DNA of 25,107 nucleotides from Cyanobacteria bacterium UBA2855. Its GTDB lineage: Bacteria > Cyanobacteriota > Vampirovibrionia > Gastranaerophilales > Gastranaerophilaceae. The notes beneath the pieces are model-generated. The model did not search any database. It saw only the letters and a list, made by a program, of their open reading frames with translations, and was not told the origin of the DNA. Location of the stretch: assembly GCA_002350725.1 (NCBI GenBank), contig DEFJ01000015.1:108196-133302 (forward strand), in the 5' to 3' direction. Positions 7,788 through 13,908 of the stretch are shown here, in pieces (position 1 is the first letter of the stretch; each line of letters begins with the position of its first letter). The translations under genes were made by a program, and so were the position numbers.

Positions 7788-7899
7788 CCCCTCTTGAGGG
7801 GGGGAATAGAAACACTTGGCGGTTAGCCTAGTGTTTCTTTAGGGGGTGTGACAAAAATTCCCCCTACCCTGACTGTTTTGGTACTTCCCCCACTGGGGG
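7788..7899. repeat. Cluster of G/C-rich hairpins after the repeat array
   Basis: Four inverted repeats stand out in otherwise AT-rich DNA. CCCCTC/GAGGGG is at 7788-7801. GAAACACT/AGTGTTTC is at 7809-7837, with an inner GGC/GCC and a following CTTT. TAGGGGG/CCCCCTA is at 7840-7866. CCCCC/GGGGG is at 7887-7899. The second could terminate transcription from the left and the fourth that from the minus-strand operon on the right. The whole block 7641-7930 looks like one or more nested small repeat elements rather than coding sequence. Confidence 0.65.
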
Positions 7900-7945
7900 C
7901 AGACAGTTTTAACACAGAGTAAAACATCCCCGTTTTGGAGATAAG

Positions 7946-8494
7946 CTACATTTTTTTAAACTTATCTGCATCGAGGTACCGAATTACCCTTGCGGGATTT
8001 CCAACAACTACCGCATTATCCGGTACGTCTTTTGTAACCACGGCACCTGCACCTACTACGGCATTTTCTCCAATAGTAACCCCCGGAAGAATTGTTACAT
8101 TCACCCCTATCCAAACATTTTTCTTTATATGAACAGGCTTGCAGGTTATTACGTATCTGTCATACATATCGTGATTATTTGTGGCAATTGTACAATTTAG
8201 AGAAATCATTGTGTTATCTTCAATTGTCAAACCGCCTGCCGACATACATTGAAAATTATTTAGTATAGTGACATTCTTTCCGATTTTAACTTTATCTGCA
8301 AGAATAGTAAAAATTGGCGGATGCAAAATGGTATTTTCGCCCAACGTATGATTAAAAAGTTCATCTACCAACTCTTTACATTCAGGCGTTGTCGGGTTTG
8401 TATGATTTATTCTAAAACACAAATCAGAGCTTCTTTTTGCTTCTGCAATTCGCTCAGGACTTTGTGTCCTTACGTCAATTCTTACTTCTTCCAT
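7946..8494 (-). CDS. Sugar O-acetyltransferase of the maltose/galactoside acetyltransferase (LbH) family
   Basis: The 182-aa protein has an N-terminal cap (about 10-55) followed by a left-handed beta-helix of hexapeptide repeats. It carries the family motif NNHDMYDR with the catalytic-type His (H108), then VWIGVNVTILPGVTIGENAVVGAG and GNPARVIR. Such enzymes acetylate sugars or other hydroxyls with acetyl-CoA; the acceptor here is unknown. GAGGTG lies 6 bases before the ATG. It is the last gene of the minus-strand operon, 29 bases after the CMD-cupin gene. The combination with a flavodoxin and a CMD-cupin protein suggests a detoxification or stress cassette, which is inference. Confidence 0.9.
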   Translation of the reverse strand: MEEVRIDVRTQSPERIAEAKRSSDLCFRINHTNPTTPECKELVDELFNHTLGENTILHPPIFTILADKVKIGKNVTILNNFQCMSAGGLTIEDNTMISLNCTIATNNHDMYDRYVITCKPVHIKKNVWIGVNVTILPGVTIGENAVVGAGAVVTKDVPDNAVVVGNPARVIRYLDADKFKKM

Positions 8495-8523
8495 CTTTTC
8501 ACCTCTAAAATATACATATTTCC

Positions 8524-9531
8524 TTACTTTAATTTGTTGTATTCTTCATCAGATACCGGCTCGAGCCATTCATTTGAACCTCCTTCTGACGGTACTTCTA
8601 TTGCAACATGACTAAACCAGCTATCTTTTGCAGCACCGTGCCAGTGCTTTGTTTCAGGCGGAATATTTACTACATCACCCTTTTTAAGTTCAATTGCTTT
8701 TTTCCCCCATTCCTGATAGTACCCTCTTCCACCGGTTACAAGAAGAATTTGTCCGCCTTTATGGTGGATATGCCAATTATTTCTGCATTTAGGTTCAAAA
8801 GTAACGTTAGCTGTAACAACTTGTTCTTTTGTCAACATATTCAAATAACTTTGTCCGATAAAATATTTTGCATACGTATCATTTTTATCCCCGATATCAA
8901 AAACTTTTGTTTTTGGCATAGATGTCAAAATCAATATTTCACTGATTTGTTTATCGGTTAAACCGGTATTTTTACCTATTTGAATATGAGCATTCAATTG
9001 AGGTTCAACACCTTCCATAGAAGATAATGCTGCTATGGTAGAGATTTCTCTTTCCTGATGGGTTAAAACACCACGAGCAAAGATATCACCAAATAGATGT
9101 TCTTTCAAATAATCATCAATTACGGGTGCAAATTGAAACAGTTCACCTTTTACGGGTTGTCCGACAAGCTCTGTTTGAGTTTTTTCGCCTATTTTATTTT
9201 TATCTGAAGTTTTATCTAAAGGTTTTCCGGCAATGCCGTTTTTATATTTACCTGATTTTGAAACTTTTAAAAGCGTGGACAACCCGTTCAAACTCCTTGG
9301 AAAACCGCAATAAGCGTACATTTGTACAAGTATCTCTTTTGCCTCATTGACAGTCATACCGTCATCAAGTCCTTTTTTTATTGCACTTTCAAGATTTCCT
9401 AAATCACCGATTGCTGTATATGATGAAATCAAAACTATATTTTTTTGTTTCTGCGTTAAATTTTCTTCTGCCATAACATTTGTTCCTATAACTAAAAGCA
9501 ATATTGCCATTAATATCTTAAAAATTTTCAT
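8524..9531 (-). CDS. Exported carboxymuconolactone-decarboxylase (CMD) / cupin fusion protein
   Basis: The 335-aa protein begins with a cleavable-type signal peptide (1-21, ending VMA before EENL). Two CMD-like helical repeats follow. The first (about 30-95) has EAKEILVQMYAYCGFPRS; the second (about 140-215) has REISTIAALSSMEGVEPQLNAHI. A C-terminal cupin (about 240-315) carries the metal motif WHIHHKGGQ (H254, H256, H257) and a later His in KHWHGA. The canonical CxxC redox pair of AhpD-type CMD proteins is absent, so it resembles the gamma-CMD/YurZ type. CMD-cupin fusions are known, but the substrate is not; the signal peptide points to the periplasm or surface. GAGGAC precedes the ATG. It lies 20 bases after the flavodoxin gene. 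Confidence 0.9.
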   Translation of the reverse strand: MKIFKILMAILLLVIGTNVMAEENLTQKQKNIVLISSYTAIGDLGNLESAIKKGLDDGMTVNEAKEILVQMYAYCGFPRSLNGLSTLLKVSKSGKYKNGIAGKPLDKTSDKNKIGEKTQTELVGQPVKGELFQFAPVIDDYLKEHLFGDIFARGVLTHQEREISTIAALSSMEGVEPQLNAHIQIGKNTGLTDKQISEILILTSMPKTKVFDIGDKNDTYAKYFIGQSYLNMLTKEQVVTANVTFEPKCRNNWHIHHKGGQILLVTGGRGYYQEWGKKAIELKKGDVVNIPPETKHWHGAAKDSWFSHVAIEVPSEGGSNEWLEPVSDEEYNKLK

Positions 9532-9551
9532 TAAATGTCCTCAATTTCAAA

Positions 9552-10034
9552 TTATAATTCAATATTTTTTAACCACTGCTCAACGCGTTTTACTGTTTCT
9601 TCTCTATCTGTTTGTGCAATATGTCCGTACATAGCAAGTCCGTCTGCTTTTACTCCGCCTGAACCTTCATGGGTACAGAAGTGATAAATATTTTTACCAG
9701 ACAAATCGTAACTTTCCAAAAAAGTATAAACAGGCATTGGCATATCTCCCCACCAATTCGGATAACCGACAAAAATATTATCGTAATCATCAATATTATC
9801 AACCTTATCAGTTAATTGAGGACGTGCATTTTCCTGTTTTTCTTTTTTTGCAAACTGGATTAAAGAAGTATAAGTGTTTGGATAATTGTCTTCAACAACT
9901 TTTATTTCAAACAAATCACCATTTGTTTGTTCGGCTATAATTTCTGCCAATTTTTTTGTGTTACCTTCGGCAATCACACCAACACCATATTGTTCTCCTG
10001 TTCTTGAAAAATAAGCTATTAATGATTTTCCCAT
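9552..10034 (-). CDS. Flavodoxin
   Basis: The 160-aa protein has the FMN-binding loop YFSRTGEQYGVG..GNTKKLAE near the N-terminus. A flavin-stacking segment GYPNWWGDMPMPVY (about 94-107) follows, then FCTHEGSGG, typical of the flavodoxin_4 group often annotated next to CMD-cupin proteins. The phosphate loop has an insertion between the SRTG and GNT elements. It is a cytosolic one-electron carrier or quinone-type reductase. A strong AAGGAGAA ribosome-binding site precedes the ATG. It is second in the minus-strand operon, 11 bases after the FMN-reductase gene. Confidence 0.92.
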   Translation of the reverse strand: MGKSLIAYFSRTGEQYGVGVIAEGNTKKLAEIIAEQTNGDLFEIKVVEDNYPNTYTSLIQFAKKEKQENARPQLTDKVDNIDDYDNIFVGYPNWWGDMPMPVYTFLESYDLSGKNIYHFCTHEGSGGVKADGLAMYGHIAQTDREETVKRVEQWLKNIEL

Positions 10035-10045
10035 AACATTCTCCT

Positions 10046-10684
10046 TTATCTTATAAAATTAGTAAACACAATTTCTTCTGTTTTTGGCATAGGAATACCT
10101 GCTTTTTGCCCTGCTTCCTGACATTTCAGATGCCAAGCCATGTTGCGCGCGAGTATTCTCATATTTTGCATTCCTTCCAAATCTTGTTTGGCTTGTTCGG
10201 CTGTTGCTCCGTGCACCATATTCCAGTATCTTCCTGAAATCATAGGCATTTGAGTTATTGCAAAATATTTATTCAATTGATCAAGAGCTGCGGTTGTGCC
10301 TGATCTTCTTGCGCAAGCTACGGCAGCACCGGGTTTATGCAAAAATATATCTCCTCGTCCCGATTGAAAAGCCGTAAAAAATGCCCTATCTAAAAACGCG
10401 GTTATTCCGCCGCAAGCCGAACCGTAATGTACCGGAGAACCGAAAATAAATCCGTCAAAATCTTTTGCATATTCAAGAAAATTATTTACATCATCATCGT
10501 TAATCACGCATCTGCCTATTTTTGAGCAGGCGTAACAGCCTCTGCAAGGAGTTATAGAACCTGTTCCGATTTGATAAATTTCAGACTCAATACCTTCTTC
10601 TTTTAAAGTTTTTGAAATTTCTTCTAATGCTGTATAAGTGCAACCATTTTTGTGCGGTGAACCGTTAAACAATAATACTTTCAT
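10046..10684 (-). CDS. Flavodoxin-fold NAD(P)H-dependent FMN reductase with Cys cluster
   Basis: The 212-aa protein starts MKVLLFNGSPHKNGCTYTAL, the FMN phosphate loop of this family. CRGCYACSKIGRC follows (C47, C50, C53, C59), a spacing found in iron-sulfur flavoprotein-like members. The flavin-side loop FGSPVHYGSACGGITAFLDR and AVACARRSGTTAALDQL are typical of gut anaerobe members annotated as flavodoxin family protein or NADPH-dependent oxidoreductase. It is the first gene of a four-gene minus-strand operon. AAGGAG lies before the ATG. It shares family and Cys-cluster position with the protein at 6978-7640, but the two are clearly diverged rather than a recent duplication. Confidence 0.9.
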   Translation of the reverse strand: MKVLLFNGSPHKNGCTYTALEEISKTLKEEGIESEIYQIGTGSITPCRGCYACSKIGRCVINDDDVNNFLEYAKDFDGFIFGSPVHYGSACGGITAFLDRAFFTAFQSGRGDIFLHKPGAAVACARRSGTTAALDQLNKYFAITQMPMISGRYWNMVHGATAEQAKQDLEGMQNMRILARNMAWHLKCQEAGQKAGIPMPKTEEIVFTNFIR

Positions 10685-10762
10685 TTATTTCTCCTTATAA
10701 ATATAGAATATAATAGTTTATACGCCTATGTATATAATATCTTAATTTACACGCTTATTAAT

Positions 10763-10782
10763 GTTTGTAAAGATTTGTAAAC
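10763..10782. promoter_or_regulatory. Candidate operator, imperfect palindrome in the divergent intergenic region
   Basis: GTTTGTAAA-GA-TTTGTAAAC is palindromic at 7 of 9 positions per arm. It lies 79 bases upstream of the minus-strand operon and about 90 bases upstream of the plus-strand pseudogene. Several overlapping AT-rich -10/-35 candidates for the minus-strand operon lie between 10700 and 10790 and cannot be resolved by eye. Confidence 0.35.
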
Positions 10783-10807
10783 TATAAAATTAATATATGT
10801 TTATTTA

Positions 10808-10835
10808 TTGAAATAGGTCAAACATACGTTATAAT
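10808..10835 (+). promoter_or_regulatory. Strong promoter of the broken surface-protein gene
   Basis: TTGAAA (10808-10813) and TATAAT (10830-10835) are separated by 16 bases, the same hexamers and spacing as the tmRNA promoter. The predicted transcript starts near 10842 and includes the AAGGA ribosome-binding site at 10860-10864. Confidence 0.75.
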
Positions 10836-10871
10836 AATATATAATTTGTATAGCGCTGCAAGGATTTGTTG

Positions 10872-11672
10872 ATGAAGAAGATCTGTAACGATCTTAAAAA
10901 AAGGTATGCCGTTACCCTAAAGAATTCATTAGCATCAAAGACCTTGTCTTTGGCTGCTTTGGCAGGTCTTATTTTGTTTGGCGGCGGCAGCGCATCTGCA
11001 TCAGACACGGAATCAACTTTAGCGCAAGAACACGTTATAAATTTATCCCAAGAAATACAATCTCAAACAGCAGCGAGCATTAACCCAAAAGATATCAGTT
11101 ACATATCAAACAGCGCAACCTATGTGGCTGAGCCACTGCAAGAGCTACCAACAGTCTTGAGAGCAAACGGCGGACTTGGTGAAATAGCTGAGCCACTGCA
11201 AGAGCTACCAACAGTCTTGAGAGCGGACGGCGGACTTGGTGAAATAGCTGAGCCACAGCATGATAAAATTTCCTCTCCGGATGGGAAGGATAAAGGTGGG
11301 GTAAGCTATATTGCAAACGGCACAAGCGACGCGGTAATCCACAATAACCTGTCATTGACTACATCAACGGCGCTGAGGGTTATGGCTTGACCTTTACTGG
11401 TGATAATACGGGTAAAGTAAACTACAACAACAAGATTATCGGCGGGGCAGTTGTAAACATAAATAATGTCGATTTCAACTGGAACATGTCAGGCAACAAC
11501 GTTATGGATAAGAGATGTAGAAAAGGATTTAAACAATGTTACTACACCTCAACCAACCCCTGCAAAAGATAATTTAACTAACAATACTCCTAAACAAAAA
11601 TCGATGATGAAATCATTAGATAAACAAAAATCAAGAAATATTGCAAGATACCGTGCAATGCTTGAAAATTAA
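10872..11672 (+). pseudogene. Broken, probably internally deleted surface/passenger-type protein gene
   Basis: The ATG at 10872 (AAGGA 7 bases upstream) begins MKKICNDLKKRYAVTLKNSL, a long signal peptide whose hydrophobic core LAALAGLILFGGGSASA ends near residue 44. The first frame runs to a stop at 11390 and includes two copies of the 20-residue repeat AEPLQELPTVLRANGGLGE. A second frame is open from about 11351 (YINGAEGYGLTFTGDNTGKV.., Asn/Gly-rich, like autotransporter passenger strands). It runs until a second shift near 11495-11515 into a third frame, ending DKQKSRNIARYRAMLEN* at 11672. Two frameshifts and the abrupt change in composition indicate a remnant of a much longer secreted protein, possibly a chimera of two. 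It retains a strong promoter and start. Confidence 0.7.
11125..11260 (+). repeat. 60-bp tandem repeat array, copy 2 (2.3 units)
   Basis: The full units are 11125-11184 and 11185-11244, with a partial unit 11245-11260. They are near-identical to each other but clearly diverged from the array at 7641. As there, the array begins with TGGCTGAGCCACTGCA, keeps the same reading frame as 20-codon units, and is followed by a pyrimidine-then-purine hairpin-like block (TTTCCTCTCCGGATGGGAA, 11269-11287). Here it is inside the broken surface-protein gene, in frame. Confidence 0.9.
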
Positions 11673-11707
11673 TTATAGCATTAAAATCCATCGCCGAACA
11701 ATTGTAG

Positions 11708-11781
11708 CACTGACCAAGTTCCGCTTGGTGGGTTCTCCTCAATATCTTTTATTTTTTGCTTAAAATGGAGATGAGGGGAGT
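11708..11781. repeat. 74-bp direct repeat, distal copy of the tmRNA 3' end and flank
   Basis: It matches 12875-12948 at 72 of 74 positions. The last 16 bases correspond to the very 3' end of the tmRNA gene (TGGAGATGAGGGGAGT on the plus strand); after that the sequence departs from ssrA. The left part contains a small hairpin (ACCAAG/CTTGGT). This is the arrangement expected of an attachment-site duplication left by an integrative element at the tmRNA 3' end. Confidence 0.85.
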
Positions 11782-11812
11782 GTCTTGTTCGTGTAATTTA
11801 ACACTCGGTAAG

Positions 11813-11826
11813 AGATAAAATTATCT
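11813..11826. promoter_or_regulatory. 14-bp palindrome
   Basis: AGATAA-AA-TTATCT is a perfect palindrome in the non-coding stretch 11782-11963, between the repeat copy and the C-terminal remnant. No gene is visible in that stretch. The palindrome could be an operator for the downstream ORFs or chance in AT-rich sequence. Confidence 0.3.
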
Positions 11827-11963
11827 TTGAGATTGAGATTTTATGCGGAATTATTAATTCTTTATTAATTTTTCATGACGATCTTGTTTTGTATGTTACA
11901 GTAGTAGCATAAATTTAATACATTTATGATTTTAATCCGGAGGAAGAAAATAAACCTTTAGTA

Positions 11964-12065
11964 ATGGCAGGAAAAAATAAAATGTTAGAGGGCGAATTAA
12001 AGCCGTTTTTCACAATCCATGATATAATCATACCGAAAGAAACTTTAAAAGAATTATGGAAATAG
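11964..12065 (+). pseudogene. C-terminal remnant of an unknown protein, copy 1 (33 codons from ATG)
   Basis: The frame is open from just after the stop at 11916-11918 (reading YIYDFNPEEENKPLV before the ATG at 11964) to TAG at 12063-12065. Residues FTIHDIIIPKETLKELWK recur almost identically at 12630-12698. The open frame upstream of the ATG and the lack of a well-placed ribosome-binding site suggest the tail of a longer gene rather than a functional small ORF. Its stop overlaps the start of the membrane-protein ORF by 10 bases. I do not recognise the family. Confidence 0.5.
12009..12064 (+). repeat. 56-bp coding repeat, copy 1
   Basis: It aligns without gaps to 12630-12685 with 7 mismatches. 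The first 29 bases are identical, and the changes keep the reading frame and most residues (KETLKELWK versus KEILDELWK). Confidence 0.85.
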
Positions 12066-12622
12066 GTAAAAATAATCTTAATAAGAATACAAAGGCTATA
12101 TTTATTTATTGCCTTTGTGTTCTATTCTTTTTAATTTTTAATAATCAAAAGGTTTTTGTTCCAATTACTATTCCTGTAGTTGATATAATCTTATATTTTT
12201 CAGACTTGAATAAAAATATAGGAGAACCAAAAGCTGATTTATTTTCGTTTTTTATTTTAATATTTATCATTCGACACACATATATATATATAACAGCAAT
12301 ATTTTTTGGGATATTTAAAAAAATAAAAAATCTAAAATTTAAAACATCTGTATTGGTAATTATCATAGTAAATTTTATATTTTATTATTTTTCATCTGTA
12401 AGATTGTATCATAATGAGTGGTATGCACATATTAATCCCAAAGATGCTTTTTCTGATTATTATTTCTGGATTCTACCTGTTTATTTTTTAATATACAAAT
12501 TCTGGGGATACATCACCAAAAACTCTGTAATAAATTTTGAAAAAATTGAATATTACATGTCTGTAGAATTTATAGCAGATTTGTACTTGAAAATAAAAAG
12601 GAATTACATCAAAAGACCTTAA
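12056..12622 (+). CDS. Hypothetical polytopic membrane protein
   Basis: The 188-aa protein is very rich in Ile, Phe, Lys, Asn and Tyr and contains roughly four hydrophobic segments (about 14-30, 38-50, 62-86, 97-113) plus a fifth weaker one around 134-147. It has no recognisable motif. Its ATG overlaps the tail of the upstream remnant (TTATGGAAATAG), so translation may be coupled; there is no good Shine-Dalgarno sequence. Its composition is more A+T-rich than the flanking core genes. It lies between copies of the tmRNA 3' end and between two copies of a C-terminal peptide, so it is probably cargo of a decayed element. An immunity-type or phage-exclusion role is possible but unsupported. Confidence 0.6.
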   Translation: MEIGKNNLNKNTKAIFIYCLCVLFFLIFNNQKVFVPITIPVVDIILYFSDLNKNIGEPKADLFSFFILIFIIRHTYIYITAIFFGIFKKIKNLKFKTSVLVIIIVNFIFYYFSSVRLYHNEWYAHINPKDAFSDYYFWILPVYFLIYKFWGYITKNSVINFEKIEYYMSVEFIADLYLKIKRNYIKRP

Positions 12623-12629
12623 ATTTACT

Positions 12630-12698
12630 TTCACAATCCATGATATAATCATACCGAAGGAAATACTTGACGAATTATGGAAATATCAGATAGGATAG
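12630..12698 (+). pseudogene. C-terminal remnant of an unknown protein, copy 2
   Basis: It encodes FTIHDIIIPKEILDELWKYQIG and stops at 12696-12698. It has no start codon of its own and runs out of the end of the membrane ORF in a different frame. The first 56 bases repeat 12009-12064. It looks like the very end of a paralogue of the gene remnant at 11964. Confidence 0.6.
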
Positions 12699-12759
12699 GT
12701 TGAATAGAAATATTCAACCCATAAAATTTTTTAGCGGCATAAAGCCACAGTTTTTATTA

Positions 12760-12783
12760 GAGATGAGGGGAGTGTCTTGTTCG
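12760..12783. repeat. 24-bp third copy of the tmRNA 3'-end junction
   Basis: GAGATGAGGGGAGT plus the ten following bases (GTCTTGTTCG) is identical to 11768-11791. The first 14 bases match the tmRNA 3' end at 12935-12948. It therefore represents a second tmRNA-end junction with the same foreign neighbour, as expected after repeated integration or tandem element remnants. Confidence 0.75.
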
Positions 12784-12805
12784 CTCGCTTTTAACGTGTC
12801 TTCGG

Positions 12806-12843
12806 TTTGGCTACTCAATAAACAATGTTTATTTCGTGCCAAA
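12806..12843. repeat. Compound hairpin downstream of tmRNA
   Basis: TTTGGC (12806-12811) pairs with GCCAAA (12838-12843), and inside it ATAAACA (12818-12824) pairs with TGTTTAT (12826-12832). In the tmRNA direction this lies about 90 bases after the mature 3' end and might help end the transcript, although it lacks a clean U tract. No gene is supported in 12699-12932; an ORF through 12700-12930 is explained by the repeats. Confidence 0.5.
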
Positions 12844-12874
12844 GCCTTCGCACTCAGCTCGCTCACGCTCGAAC

Positions 12875-12948
12875 CACTGACCAAGCTCCGCTTGGTGGGT
12901 TCTCCTCAATATCTTTTATTTTTTACTTAAAATGGAGATGAGGGGAGT
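12875..12948. repeat. 74-bp direct repeat, tmRNA-proximal copy
   Basis: This contains the true tmRNA 3' end (12933-12948) and its immediate flank. The only differences from 11708-11781 are C for T at 12886 and A for G at 12926. It is offset by 1167 bases from the distal copy. Confidence 0.85.
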
Positions 12949-13319
12949 CGAACCCCTGTCCAAAATGGATCTTGATAAACTTCTACGAGTGTAGATTTCA
13001 TTCTCTCGATTAAGTCGGGGAAAATCACTACCTTTTAACTTAATCCAAGGTTTTATTTAAAGGAAACTCTAAACCTTTGACAATTATCTTGATACGCCTA
13101 TTGTCATCAGCGCACTGCGTCTTGCATAATTGACCCATACCACCGGCAAGCTGGGCAATATGAGTAGCTAAATAACTAAGCAGCTAGAGCGTATCTAGGT
13201 GCGAAGTTGCCTTTTACAACGTTAGCATTTAATTTGTTTTGCTCGTTGATAACCGAGAACAGCGCTCGGACTCGCAATCCATCTCAATCGGAACATCCTG
13301 TCTAATCCAAAACATCCCC
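12933..13319 (-). ncRNA. ssrA: tmRNA (ssrA), one-piece
   Basis: This RNA rescues stalled ribosomes with SmpB and tags the incomplete protein for degradation. On the minus strand the 5' end GGGGATG pairs with CATCTCC at the 3' end (one G-U pair), followed by discriminator A. The T-arm GACAGGGGTTCGACTCCCCT is intact. CCA is not encoded and must be added. Length is 387 nt. The tag frame at 13226-13176 reads ANVVKGNFAPRYALAA and stops with TAG. Between the tag and the T-arm several inverted-repeat segments fit the pseudoknots. The molecule is uninterrupted, unlike the two-piece tmRNA of some cyanobacteria. The window includes its consensus promoter. Confidence 0.96.
13176..13226 (-). CDS. tmRNA tag reading frame
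   Basis: The resume codon is GCT (13226-13224) and the stop is TAG (13178-13176). The encoded tag is ANVVKGNFAPRYALAA. The C-terminal ALAA is the usual ClpXP-type degron, and the AN...V...FA pattern resembles tags of cyanobacteria. The stop codon is followed by further in-frame stops within the RNA. Confidence 0.93.
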   Translation of the reverse strand, partial: ANVVKGNFAPRYALAA

Positions 13320-13351
13320 ATATATTTCAACTTTCAATGTTCGTATACTAC

Positions 13352-13379
13352 ATTATAACGCTCATTGTATATTTTTCAA
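13352..13379 (-). promoter_or_regulatory. tmRNA promoter
   Basis: On the minus strand TTGAAA (13379-13374) and TATAAT (13357-13352) are 16 bases apart. Transcription should start near 13345, leaving about 25 bases of 5' leader to be removed by RNase P. The remaining 13380-13570 shows nothing I can name. Confidence 0.85.
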
Positions 13380-13573
13380 GAGGAATTTTTATTTATTTTC
13401 ATATTATTAAATTTTGTAAATAGCCATGTTTCTATAATTTTCGACAAATATCTTTTATATCTCTTCCCGAAAAGCAAGGCAGACAGTGAAATAGTAAGAT
13501 AGCTTCAATTTTATTTTCTTTTTATTGTTCAATTATAGCCCTTTTTTGTCCGATACAATCTAAATTTGCAAGA

Positions 13574-13579
13574 TATAAT
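13574..13579 (+). promoter_or_regulatory. -10 element of the HTH gene, six bases before an ATG
   Basis: TATAAT is followed by six bases and the ATG at 13586. The -35 is poor (GATACA at 16 bases, or TTGTCC too far at 22). If used, the mRNA would be leaderless from 13586. The alternative start at 13601 has its own GGGAG ribosome-binding site. Confidence 0.45.
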
Positions 13580-13585
13580 TGTTTT

Positions 13586-13807
13586 ATGGGAGATTTTTAT
13601 ATGAAAAAGAAAAATATACTGACAGAGCCTGAAATTTCAATAATTCAACTTGCTGCCAGCGGTTTAGATAACGATGAAATTGGCAAAAGATTATATATAA
13701 GCAGACATACGGTAAAAGCTCATATTGCGGCAATTCTCAAAAAAATGGACTGTTCCAACAGAACACAGGCTGTTTATATCGCAACAAAAAATAATTGGAT
13801 TGAGTAA
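13586..13807 (+). CDS. Single-domain LuxR/GerE-type HTH transcriptional regulator
   Basis: The protein is 73 aa from 13586 or 68 aa from the in-frame ATG at 13601, which is preceded by GGGAG. It consists only of the GerE helix-turn-helix: LTEPEISIIQLAASGLDNDEIGKRL then YISRHTVKAHIAAILKKMDCSNRTQAV, with the conserved turn and recognition helix. There is no receiver or ligand-binding domain, so it must be controlled by level or by a partner, as in GerE itself. It lies just upstream of tmRNA on the opposite strand and at the edge of the AT-rich accessory stretch. Its targets are unknown. Confidence 0.88.
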   Translation: MGDFYMKKKNILTEPEISIIQLAASGLDNDEIGKRLYISRHTVKAHIAAILKKMDCSNRTQAVYIATKNNWIE

Positions 13808-13908
13808 ATTTCAGATAATAATATATTAATTTAATAACAGCAATTATATGGAGGTATAAAAAATCTGGTAAAAACTCTTACTTAGTCACGACTTTGATTA
13901 TGGCTACT

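Noticed and set aside
7468..7815. 115-aa minus-strand frame across the repeats and the end of the flavoprotein gene
   Set aside because: It is the antisense of a clear gene and of tandem repeats.
7640..7831. 63-aa frame through the 60-bp repeats starting at GTG 7640
   Set aside because: There is no ribosome-binding site, it overlaps the previous stop codon by one base, and it is explained by the repeat array. It cannot be excluded as a translational by-product, so the repeat itself is reported instead.
8321..9634. Several plus-strand frames of 65-117 aa
   Set aside because: They are antisense shadows of the acetyltransferase and CMD-cupin genes, which have clear domain matches and ribosome-binding sites.
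12700..12930. 76-aa open frame through the tmRNA downstream flank
   Set aside because: It consists of the duplicated tmRNA end, the compound hairpin and the direct repeat; it has no ribosome-binding site and no protein-like composition.
13848..13880. GGAGG site at about 13850 suggesting a small gene
   Set aside because: No start codon follows at proper distance and the following frame stops at once.
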